Shown piece by piece: positions 1-6,817 of a stretch of 7,182 bases of DNA (position 1 is its first letter; each line of letters starts with the position of its first letter). Made by a program: the position numbers and the translations under genes. Origin of the DNA: UBA2336 sp964597075 (lineage in GTDB: Bacteria; Bacteroidota; Bacteroidia; Cytophagales; Cyclobacteriaceae); contig CAZQXC010000128.1 in NCBI GenBank assembly GCA_964597075.1, positions 1 through 7,182 of the forward strand, written 5' to 3'. Under the pieces are notes generated by a model, which saw only the letters and a list, made by a program, of their open reading frames with translations, was not told where the DNA came from and did not search any database.

Positions 1-2724
1 AAACGAATTGATAACGGTGTTGTAAGGTTGAAAAACATACCCATCGCGTTCTCCCACATTTGCAGGATCGCCTCCCCAACCAGCAGATGGCCAATCTACA
101 ATATCTGTAAGCATTTTTTCATAACCTTCTTTAAAGCCAAGTTTTGACATATAATCTGGGGTCACTTTAGTTGAAGTAATCAAACCTTCCTCATTCGACA
201 ATTCATAAAGCGTTTTATACTTTAATTTATCATAATATTTTTCAATTAATTCGGTATTTCCTGTGTACATATAATCAGCATGAAACATCAATGCTAAATG
301 TTGTTGCCATTCGGTTGGCCATGTGGGATGTTCCATAAAATACTCTATGGTTCTTCTTGCCATAGCATATTCCCTGTCCGTACCGTAATGGCTTAATTGA
401 TTCAAATAAGCATTGGCCTCATAGGGAATCCTTTCTTTATCTCCATTTACATAGAGTCCGTTAAATGTGGTTGCTTTAATCGAATATTTACATAAGTCCC
501 AAACTTGATTTAAAATATCATTTGAACTTTTAAAACTACTTGCTCCTTCATCCCAATAGGTATGATGTACCAATTGTTGAAAATTTCCTGCTATAATTTC
601 CTCTTTCACCCCATCAATTTCAGCATATCGAAAAGGCATCAATACAGGAAAACCTTTTGGTAAAGGCAACGCTTTACTTGGCAACGTATTTCTTGTGGGA
701 GGTTTTATAGGCAATTGATATTTTGTTTGTCCTGGTTTTACCTTTACTTGTATTTCTTGATACCGAATATGACTTGTCTCTGCTGGTTTTCTGTTAATGT
801 TTTTTCCTTCCAATTGCTCGCCAATCCTAAAAGTTAAAGTATGTGGCGTTTTAGCTTTGTATGTAAAATCGATAGTTGCGAATGCGGCTTTCCCGAAATC
901 TATATAATAGGTATCCCCAAGTTTTTCAAAATTTAATGGTTTGATGCTATCTATCTGAAATCTGTTTTCTGTTGATATCATTTTGCCAGCCTTGCCAATG
1001 GTGAACTCTTGAGGTTCCGAATAATTCACCAAGCGGTTGTCTTCATCCCAAATACGGACTTTCCAATAATATGTTTTACCTATATCTAAAGGATTACAAG
1101 GGTATTCAATATTTGTTGAAACATTTGAACGCACTTGTTTGCTATCCCAAACATCACCTTTATTTAAGTCAATATTCTTTCTTGAAGATGCTATTAAAAT
1201 TTGATATGCTGATTGAAATACGGACGCGCTGGCAATAACCCAACCAAATTCTGGTTTTGAATCTAGTATTGATACCCCTTTAGGTTGTCTAATTAATTCA
1301 ACAGTCAAATCTGTTGGAGGGCTTCTATAAACATCACTGTTTTTCTCAATCAACTCATCGCATTTGGCTCTAAGATTTGCAGCAATGTCTTTGTATTTCT
1401 TATTATTAATTAGGTTATTAATTTCTTTAGGGTCTTTTTTAAGATTGTATAGTTCTTCAACTGATTTATCATTGACGTATCTAAAATATTTCCAGTCTTT
1501 GGTACGCACACCTTCACTTGGCGGAATATGTTCAAAATCCCAAATGTGTTCTATTAAAATAGTGTCTCTTTCAATGCTTTTGGTTTGTTTATTCACTATA
1601 GGCAGCAAACTTTTTCCTTGCCACGTTTTTGGCGCTTGCAAACCTGCTAAATCTAAAATTGTTTGTGGCACATCAATATTTAATGCCATTTCTTCAATAT
1701 CTTGATGGTTACTCACACGTGGATCAAAAATAATTAACGGCACACGTATGGAATTATCATAAAGTAGCCATTTACCAGCTAATTGGCGCTCACCCATAAA
1801 ATACCCATTATCACCCATTAAAATAATAACAGTATTTTTATCAAGTCCTTTTTTAGATAGTTCTTCACGTATTTTGGCTATTTCATTGTCAATGCCAGAA
1901 ATCATTCTATAATACCCCTTAAAACTGTGTTGATACTTTTCCGGGAGATCATAACGCCATGTCCAACGAAGTCTATTAAACCCATCTCGTACAAACTTTG
2001 GTTGGGCTTCAAAATATTTATCCTCACCTAAATCTGGCCCAGGCATAGTTATATTTTGTAATAGATTATCTGTTTCCTGTTGCCAAAAATATTGATCTTC
2101 AGCTGGATCATGTGCGTGTGGCGCACTAAAACTTAACGATAAACAAAACGGTCTTTCCAAATCGGCATTTTTTATATAATCTATGGCTTGTTGCCCGGTA
2201 TATCTTGTTAAATGTACAGTGTCCTTGTCTATAGTCTTGTAATAATAACCTCTTCTATCTTTATAATCGTCATTTCTGTCATACGACTCATAATCATCAA
2301 ACTGCTTATCCAAATCATCATACCGAACGCCATATTTACCATAAAAGGCGGTTTTATAACCATTATTTTTCAAAATAGTTGGATATGAATTTAACATATA
2401 TTCTTCCCTTACATTTCCTGTTTGAAAATTAAAGTTATGTGTTCGCTCATGTAGACCTGTCAAAATACTAGCCCTACTAGCTGCACAAATGGGAGTGGTA
2501 ACTATGGCATTTTCAAAATAGGTTCCCTCTTTTGCTAATTTATCCATTTCGGGAGTCGTTATCAATTTGTTACCAGTATAACCAAGTGCATCAAACCGTT
2601 GATCATCAGTGAGAATAAAAATTATATTGGGCTTTTTGTCATTTTTAGATGTTTTTTGTGAATAAATAAAATTCAAACAACCTATTACTATTAAATGAAC
2701 TAATAAAACCCTGAATTTTTGCAT
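1..2724 (-). CDS. Bifunctional sulfatase / family 78 alpha-L-rhamnosidase, 3' end outside window
   Basis: The frame is open without a stop for 908 codons from ATG 2724 to the left edge. Residues 1-23 are an export signal (hydrophobic core, then FIYSQ); VIGC at 13-16 is a weak lipobox alternative. Residues about 30-465 are a type I sulfatase: TDDQ metal ligands at 39-42, formylglycine motif CAASR at 80-84 (Cys80), GKYG at 129-132, PHAH at 202-205, DNG at 305-307, GERQLAGKW at 311-319, and the usual tail ELYNLKKDP. An Ig-like domain typical of rhamnosidases follows (about 472-570, with AYQILIASS and YYWKVRIWDE), then a beta-sandwich, then the start of the GH78 (alpha/alpha)6 barrel from about 730 (GLYVNGDKERIPYEAN, HPTWPTEWQQH, VGERDGY). 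Inferred role: removes sulfate and terminal rhamnose from algal oligosaccharides in the periplasm or at the surface. The same architecture is known in ulvan loci. Two active-site Asp positions appear to be Asn (760, 771). It has its own promoter at 2825-2871. Confidence 0.93.
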   Translation of the reverse strand, partial: MQKFRVLLVHLIVIGCLNFIYSQKTSKNDKKPNIIFILTDDQRFDALGYTGNKLITTPEMDKLAKEGTYFENAIVTTPICAASRASILTGLHERTHNFNFQTGNVREEYMLNSYPTILKNNGYKTAFYGKYGVRYDDLDKQFDDYESYDRNDDYKDRRGYYYKTIDKDTVHLTRYTGQQAIDYIKNADLERPFCLSLSFSAPHAHDPAEDQYFWQQETDNLLQNITMPGPDLGEDKYFEAQPKFVRDGFNRLRWTWRYDLPEKYQHSFKGYYRMISGIDNEIAKIREELSKKGLDKNTVIILMGDNGYFMGERQLAGKWLLYDNSIRVPLIIFDPRVSNHQDIEEMALNIDVPQTILDLAGLQAPKTWQGKSLLPIVNKQTKSIERDTILIEHIWDFEHIPPSEGVRTKDWKYFRYVNDKSVEELYNLKKDPKEINNLINNKKYKDIAANLRAKCDELIEKNSDVYRSPPTDLTVELIRQPKGVSILDSKPEFGWVIASASVFQSAYQILIASSRKNIDLNKGDVWDSKQVRSNVSTNIEYPCNPLDIGKTYYWKVRIWDEDNRLVNYSEPQEFTIGKAGKMISTENRFQIDSIKPLNFEKLGDTYYIDFGKAAFATIDFTYKAKTPHTLTFRIGEQLEGKNINRKPAETSHIRYQEIQVKVKPGQTKYQLPIKPPTRNTLPSKALPLPKGFPVLMPFRYAEIDGVKEEIIAGNFQQLVHHTYWDEGASSFKSSNDILNQVWDLCKYSIKATTFNGLYVNGDKERIPYEANAYLNQLSHYGTDREYAMARRTIEYFMEHPTWPTEWQQHLALMFHADYMYTGNTELIEKYYDKLKYKTLYELSNEEGLITSTKVTPDYMSKLGFKEGYEKMLTDIVDWPSAGWGGDPANVGERDGYVFQPYNTVINSF

Positions 2725-2824
2725 TAATATATATTTTAATTTGGTTGGGTTAACTATCTAACAATTATTGACTAGTTCAAACTATTTAATAATCAAAAAT
2801 AAAGAACAATTTCCCGAGTATGTA

Positions 2825-2871
2825 CAAACATACATTTGAACTCATGGAATTCCATCCTGTACTATCCTGAA
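2825..2871 (-). promoter_or_regulatory. Promoter of the sulfatase/rhamnosidase gene with a repeated upstream element
   Basis: Read on the minus strand, a 20-bp element at 2871-2852 contains two CAGGAT hexamers ten bases apart, the second extended to CAGGATGG. After exactly 19 nt comes TATGTTTG (2832-2825), a perfect match to the Bacteroidota -7 consensus TAnnTTTG. No TTG stands at the usual -33 position. The element lies there instead, which suggests activator-dependent transcription. The predicted transcript would have a leader of about 95 nt before ATG 2724. The same element and spacing recur at 6192-6238. The regulator is not in the window. Confidence 0.72.
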
Positions 2872-2910
2872 AAACTAAGTGGTTGTTAAAGCTTTTCTCA
2901 GAACATGAAG

Positions 2911-3627
2911 CTAATCGGTTACCTTTAATGGAATGTCTATTGGTTTAAGGTGTTTTCGAACTGATGCTGTATTTATTTTTATGTTTTTTATCCATGCTGA
3001 AGGTTTTTCATTTTCTGGTTTATTACCAAGAAAATTAATTTTCAGAGCAACAAATCCCTTTTTGTATTTAGAATTAACAATATTAGCTGTCGGGATTCCA
3101 TTTACCCAAACTCTAATGTTGTTTCCTAAAGCCTCTATCCTATATTGATCCCAACTGCCTTCCTCTTTCAATGCTTTTTGTGCCCTTTGGTCTTCTTCAA
3201 GCGTATTTATCCAATTCCAAGTATTTCCAAAATCATCAAAAATTGCGCCTGTCCAATTTCTATTTTTATTGTGGTCTACTTTAACTTGGTAACCATATAA
3301 CCTAACATGTGCTGTGTCTGGAGTCTTTTGAGCTCTAAACAAAATGCCATAGTAAAAACCAGAGTCTTTTTTGCAGTCCATCTCAAGTATAAAGTCCTTA
3401 TACTCCGTTTTGGTTACCAAAAAAGTATGTTCATTGGTGTTAGCTTTTTGATTTAGTTTTATGGAATTTTCCTCAATTGTGAACTTTGCATCTCCTCCTA
3501 AAATTTGCCACCCTTCAAGATTTCCACCATTAAATAGATGTGTAAAATTTACCGTTTGAGCCATTAAGTTCAAACCAAAAAAAGAAAAAAAAACGAACGT
3601 TTTTAAAGCGAAAACTATTTTTCTCAT
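2911..3627 (-). CDS. Exported DUF1080 (3-keto-disaccharide hydrolase-like) protein, copy B
   Basis: This 238-residue protein has a signal peptide (residues 1-23, cleavage likely after NLMA, leaving Gln24). One DUF1080 (PF06439) domain of concanavalin/LamG-like fold fills the rest. It opens with LFNGGNLEGW (31-40), the family's FNGKDLxGW signature, followed by YKDFILEMDCK (76-86), GILFRA (94-99), GYQVKVD (112-118), WTGAIFDDFGN (125-135) and a late strand with IRVWVNGIPTA. Characterised relatives in gut Bacteroides act on 3-keto-glycosides; activity here is inferred. It starts 13 nt after its paralogue's stop at 3641 and is the last gene of the operon. ATG at 3627 places the signal peptide correctly and there is no Shine-Dalgarno sequence. 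Compared with copy A, the SGI motif is changed to YGI (93-95), so substrate use may differ. Confidence 0.88.
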   Translation of the reverse strand: MRKIVFALKTFVFFSFFGLNLMAQTVNFTHLFNGGNLEGWQILGGDAKFTIEENSIKLNQKANTNEHTFLVTKTEYKDFILEMDCKKDSGFYYGILFRAQKTPDTAHVRLYGYQVKVDHNKNRNWTGAIFDDFGNTWNWINTLEEDQRAQKALKEEGSWDQYRIEALGNNIRVWVNGIPTANIVNSKYKKGFVALKINFLGNKPENEKPSAWIKNIKINTASVRKHLKPIDIPLKVTD

Positions 3628-3640
3628 GTTATAAATTATA

Positions 3641-4405
3641 TTATCTGAAGTATGTTTTTTCAGTATCTAATCGGGTGTCCGTTAACGGTAAAATTATTAA
3701 TTTTTGATGCTTTTTAATGTTTTTAGTTATTAGAGTTATGTTTTTAAATGCGATGGTTAGTGCTTCTTTGTCTATATCACCACTGCGTAAATAATGAATT
3801 TTAAATGCTATGTATCCTTTTATATATTTATCATCTTTAACATGGACACTAGGTACTTCGTTAAGCCAGATTTTAATAACACTGCCAATGGCCTCTACTC
3901 TTAATTTATTCCATGCTCCTTGATCGTTTTCAGCATTTTTGGCATCTTCATTATCCTCTAAAGTTTTAAGCCAATTATGAGCATTTCCATAATCTAAAAA
4001 AAGCCCGCCTGTCCATAATCTTGTTGGTGAAGGGTCTATTTTAACCATATACCCGTATAGTGATGAAAATGCCGTTGAAGGGGTTTCTACGGCGCGAAAA
4101 AGAATACCTGAATCTAAAGATTTATCTCTTTTAAAATATAACTCTAATATAAAGTTTTTATATTTTTTATTACTTCTAACAAACGCGTGTCTTGATGTAT
4201 GAGTTGTCATTTTCAAAACAATGCAACCGTCGTTTGCTGAGACATTTGCAGGTGGATCCAATATAGTCCATCCTTCTAAATCTTTTCCGTTAAATAGGTT
4301 TTCTGATTGCAGTTCTTGTTTGGCATTCCCAATACTACCCTTTAGTAATACAATTATTACTAAAAATAATTTAGTGGTTCTAAAATATATATTGTTATAC
4401 AGCAC
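3641..4405 (-). CDS. Exported DUF1080 (3-keto-disaccharide hydrolase-like) protein, copy A
   Basis: This 254-residue protein has a signal peptide (about 1-28: LFLVIIVLL core, cleavage likely after IGNA), then one DUF1080 domain: NLFNGKDLEGW (36-46), YKNFILELYFK (82-92), DSGILFRA (98-105, retaining the family's SGI), GYMVKID (118-124), WTGGLFLDYGN (131-141) and a conserved NW..TLE stretch (144-150). The start is GTG at 4405, one nucleotide after the TAG stop of the dehydrogenase gene (TAGCGTG). No ATG precedes the signal peptide, so translational coupling to the upstream gene is likely. It is clearly paralogous to the next gene, sharing motif order throughout. By family knowledge it may hydrolyse or eliminate 3-keto sugars. 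Being next to a sugar dehydrogenase fits that role, but the substrate is unknown. Confidence 0.87.
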   Translation of the reverse strand: MLYNNIYFRTTKLFLVIIVLLKGSIGNAKQELQSENLFNGKDLEGWTILDPPANVSANDGCIVLKMTTHTSRHAFVRSNKKYKNFILELYFKRDKSLDSGILFRAVETPSTAFSSLYGYMVKIDPSPTRLWTGGLFLDYGNAHNWLKTLEDNEDAKNAENDQGAWNKLRVEAIGSVIKIWLNEVPSVHVKDDKYIKGYIAFKIHYLRSGDIDKEALTIAFKNITLITKNIKKHQKLIILPLTDTRLDTEKTYFR

Positions 4406-4406
4406 G

Positions 4407-6170
4407 CTATTTTTTTGTTGATCCTTGATAATATACTTTCGACACTTTTCTAATCATGCCATCGCCTTTTGTCATAATAAACAAATCTCCGTTATAATCG
4501 TTATAACCAATTATTAAATCAGCTCTTTCAGATTTGCTAAGCGATAATAAATCCACATCGTTTTTATTATCGATAATTCTCAAATCGTAAATACTGGAGT
4601 CCTTTAGTTCCTTGGATATATTCATGTAAAATAATCTACCTGTAACAATATCCCCAAAAATATATTTGTTTTTTAGATCATTTAAAGCTCCCTTATAAAC
4701 ATATCCACCACTAATGGCTCTCCCATCTAAATGATCATATTGTCCAAAAGGTGCTTCATACTTAGCTAAAATATTTTTATTTGGATCAAAAACAGTTTTT
4801 AAGTCAATTTTGGTATTAATGAAATAATTGCCTTCAAAGATACTCCAACCATAATGTTTTCCCTTTTTTACAATATTAATCTCTTCTATATTTGCTTCTC
4901 CTATATCTGCCACGAGCACGATGTAATTGTCTACGTCCCAACACATTCTATGTGGATTCCTAAATCCATAAGCCCAAATTTCTTTCTGAACCTCTGTATC
5001 TTTATAATCAATAAAAGGGTTGTCTTGCGGAATACCGTAACATTTGTTGTTACTATTTCTACCCAACGGATCAATTCTTATAATAGTTCCTAAAAGAGAA
5101 TTCTTGTTATCTGCCAATTCTGGTCTTTTTATGTTATTAGAACCTCCATCTCCTATACCTAAAAATAGCATTCCGTAGTCCGTATGATCTTTTTCTAAAT
5201 TAGGCACAAAATTAATATCTTGTATGCCATGTGCAGTTGTAGGTGTGTTTAAACGGAAAACCTCTCTTTTACTTCCACTAAAAGTGTGACTGTTTACGTT
5301 ATCCATTTTCCATTCTGTTAATACCCATTGCAAGGCCACTCCAACAGGGACAGGAAAAGGTACCGTATTTATTGCTAATTTTTCTTTATAGGACTCGGTA
5401 TGGGTTGTATAAAATATGGCATTGTTTAAAAAATCTGGATGAATTGCAAAACTCCCTAAACCAGAGCCAATTCCTGGTTCAACAATGAAATCTTTGAATA
5501 TTTTTCGAATATCAAGAAACTTAGATACCTGTTTTTCATGTATATAGTATATAATACCCATTTGATCACTAACTAAAAAGTCTCCATTATTTGAAGGGTT
5601 TGCTCTCAAAGTCGCAATACCTTTTCTATTGACAATATTTTTTGTTCGTGGTATTTTTACATAATCTTCTAATTCAATTTTTAATTTGGAATTCTTAACC
5701 GAATCAACCAAACGTTTTTTTGATAATAGGGCATTTTTAAAATTAGTTTTAAAAGGTTCTATATTATTTTTAGAAGTTTCATAATCGATATAGGATAGTA
5801 TGTCCAAAATTTGTTCATCATTCAGATGTTCATAACTTGGCATTATAGTCTTATAGCGAGACAATAAATAATTTGCTCTTTGATTTCCTAATGCTATAAC
5901 CTCTGAAGGGTTTTTAATGAACTGAACTACTTCTTCTTTGGAAAGTAATTTTGTAATACCACCCAATGGAGGTCCCATGGTCTCTTCTGTAATGGCATGA
6001 CAGGAAGCGCAATTTTTAATAAACAACTTTTCTCCAGAATTTATATTATAACTAACTTTGGAATATGTTTTACTAAAATGATTTTCACTAAACCATAAAT
6101 GAACGATACAACAGCAAATACCTAGTAATATTGAGATTCCTGAGATTATTTTAAAACTTGCTTTATTCAT
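4407..6170 (-). CDS. Membrane-anchored cytochrome c / PQQ-type glucose-sorbosone dehydrogenase
   Basis: This is a 587-residue fusion counted from ATG 6170. Residues 8-27 form one hydrophobic anchor with three adjacent Cys but no proper lipobox. A class I cytochrome c domain spans about 42-130: haem motif CASCH at 54-58, then MGPPLGG, and TIMPSY with Met110 as the likely sixth ligand. From about 185 to the end is a six-bladed glucose/sorbosone dehydrogenase propeller (PF07995): GLGSFAIHPDF, AHGIQD with candidate catalytic His314, GIGDGG at 339-343, and WAYGFRNPHR with Arg404, matching the His/Arg pair of soluble PQQ glucose dehydrogenase. Expected role: periplasmic oxidation of a sugar, passing electrons to the fused haem. 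The frame extends to ATG 6215, but that codon lies upstream of the predicted transcription start, so 6170 is preferred. It heads an operon with the two DUF1080 genes. PQQ use and substrate are inferred. Confidence 0.9.
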   Translation of the reverse strand: MNKASFKIISGISILLGICCCIVHLWFSENHFSKTYSKVSYNINSGEKLFIKNCASCHAITEETMGPPLGGITKLLSKEEVVQFIKNPSEVIALGNQRANYLLSRYKTIMPSYEHLNDEQILDILSYIDYETSKNNIEPFKTNFKNALLSKKRLVDSVKNSKLKIELEDYVKIPRTKNIVNRKGIATLRANPSNNGDFLVSDQMGIIYYIHEKQVSKFLDIRKIFKDFIVEPGIGSGLGSFAIHPDFLNNAIFYTTHTESYKEKLAINTVPFPVPVGVALQWVLTEWKMDNVNSHTFSGSKREVFRLNTPTTAHGIQDINFVPNLEKDHTDYGMLFLGIGDGGSNNIKRPELADNKNSLLGTIIRIDPLGRNSNNKCYGIPQDNPFIDYKDTEVQKEIWAYGFRNPHRMCWDVDNYIVLVADIGEANIEEINIVKKGKHYGWSIFEGNYFINTKIDLKTVFDPNKNILAKYEAPFGQYDHLDGRAISGGYVYKGALNDLKNKYIFGDIVTGRLFYMNISKELKDSSIYDLRIIDNKNDVDLLSLSKSERADLIIGYNDYNGDLFIMTKGDGMIRKVSKVYYQGSTKK

Positions 6171-6191
6171 ATCATAATACAATAAAAAAAT

Positions 6192-6238
6192 TAAATATAC
6201 ACTTCGTTGTCTCAAGTACCATCCTGTACTGTGCTGAA
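6192..6238 (-). promoter_or_regulatory. Promoter of the dehydrogenase-DUF1080 operon, same element as at 2825-2871
   Basis: Read on the minus strand, the 20-bp element at 6238-6219 matches the one at 2871-2852 in 18 of 20 positions, and its proximal part AGTACAGGATGG is identical. After exactly 19 nt comes TATATTTA (6199-6192), one base off the TAnnTTTG -7 consensus. The distal hexamer has drifted to CAGCAC. Transcription would start near 6187, about 16 nt before ATG 6170 and downstream of the alternative ATG 6215. The shared element and fixed spacing suggest the same activator controls both units. Confidence 0.7.
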
Positions 6239-6477
6239 TTTACCTCTCTAAAACAAGAGTAATCATTTAAATTTCGATTATTGATTTGGGTCAATTTTTA
6301 TTAAACATTGTCTTAATCTGAGTTCGGTTATGACATACAAATACATCAAAGAATACGATTAAGTTTTTATATGTTTTTTCATGGTACGCGTAGTGATTTA
6401 ATTCATCATGGAACCACAGAAATTCTTTAAGTATGAGATTTATGATTATACAAAACACTTTTATAGGACGCGACCAG

Positions 6478-6540
6478 ATGGAAGAAGAACAAAAAGAATC
6501 AATTCCTTTCCATAAAGAGATCAGAGAAAGGAATTTCTAA
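6478..6540 (+). pseudogene. Possible 3' remnant of an IS21-family istA transposase gene
   Basis: A short plus-strand frame ends at TAA 6540 with the residues KESIPFHKEIRERNF. This resembles the basic C-terminal tail of Bacteroidota IstA transposases, which as I recall end in a P-x-H-x-x-IRG-like motif and aromatic residues. The open frame extends only to about 6397 upstream and carries no recognisable catalytic region. Support comes mainly from its place 23 nt before the istB-like start, the normal istA-istB order. On its own this call is weak. Confidence 0.35.
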
Positions 6541-6563
6541 CAGTAATTTATAAACACATTCAT

Positions 6564-6668
6564 ATGAATCAAACCACGTTAGAGAAAATGAAAACCCTTA
6601 AGCTTAGCTGTATAAAAGAAGTCTTTACAACAGCTATTGAAAGCAGTAAGAGCAGAAACCTGAAATGA
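6564..6668 (+). pseudogene. Truncated istB-like (IS21 transposition ATPase) 5' fragment
   Basis: ATG 6564 opens 34 codons to TGA 6668, beginning MNQTTLEKMKTLKL and continuing with VFTTAIESSK. This matches the N-terminus of IS21 IstB helper ATPases (pattern MNxxTLEKMKxMKLxGMxxAFxxxLES). Intact IstB proteins are roughly 250 residues; here the Walker motifs and the rest are missing. Another frame just beyond (PEMTCRHALE, then a stop near 6690) could be a frameshifted continuation of the typical DEM..L..AEW segment, but that is tentative. It is a dead remnant on the strand opposite to the surrounding genes. Confidence 0.62.
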
Positions 6669-6817
6669 CTTGTCGACATGCCTTGGAATAATGTGGTCAC
6701 TATGCACGGAATATTTAAACATGACAACAAAAACCAAAATTTGTAATTTTTACAATTACTAATATTGTATAGGCCTATGATAGGATAAGAACTTCTTTAA
6801 AATGTATAGATAATATA

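Larger units (their letters stand above)
6239..6817. other. Gene-poor spacer between the dehydrogenase operon and the Kelch gene
   Basis: No intact coding region was found on either strand here; the longest frames are a few dozen codons. The middle holds the IS21-like remnants described separately. The part at 6239-6400 and the part at 6720-6817 are AT-rich and show no tRNA, strong GC-rich terminator hairpin or repeat array that I could see. The Kelch gene ends into this spacer and the operon promoter borders its left end, so it separates two transcription units reading in the same direction. Confidence 0.6.

Noticed and set aside
1364..1705. Plus-strand open frame of 113 codons
   Set aside because: It lies antisense inside the well-supported sulfatase domain and its low-complexity hydrophobic translation resembles no family.
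2844..2855. Perfect 12-bp palindrome ATGGAATTCCAT overlapping the promoter element
   Set aside because: The palindrome is absent at the second promoter, where GGATGG is followed by TACTTG, so the shared direct-repeat element is the better operator candidate.
2870..2910. Possible terminator after the DUF1080 operon (AGCTT/AAGCT pairing followed by a T-run)
   Set aside because: Only a 5-bp stem with a 13-nt loop, and the T-run is some 15 nt away; not supportable, so read-through into the sulfatase gene remains possible.
2933..3148. Plus-strand open frame of 71 codons
   Set aside because: Antisense shadow of DUF1080 copy B, with no independent coding signal.
4221..5093. Two plus-strand open frames (4221-4421 and 4854-5093)
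   Set aside because: Both are antisense to clearly coding DUF1080 and dehydrogenase sequence.
6408..6515. Plus-strand 35-codon frame beginning MEPQKFFKY
   Set aside because: It overlaps the istA-like tail in another frame, resembles nothing I know and has no start context; probably chance within decayed DNA.
6741..6755. TTGTAA-TTT-TTACAA hairpin downstream of the Kelch gene
   Set aside because: The stem is only 6 bp with a single G-C pair and has no clear U-tract context; too weak to call a terminator.
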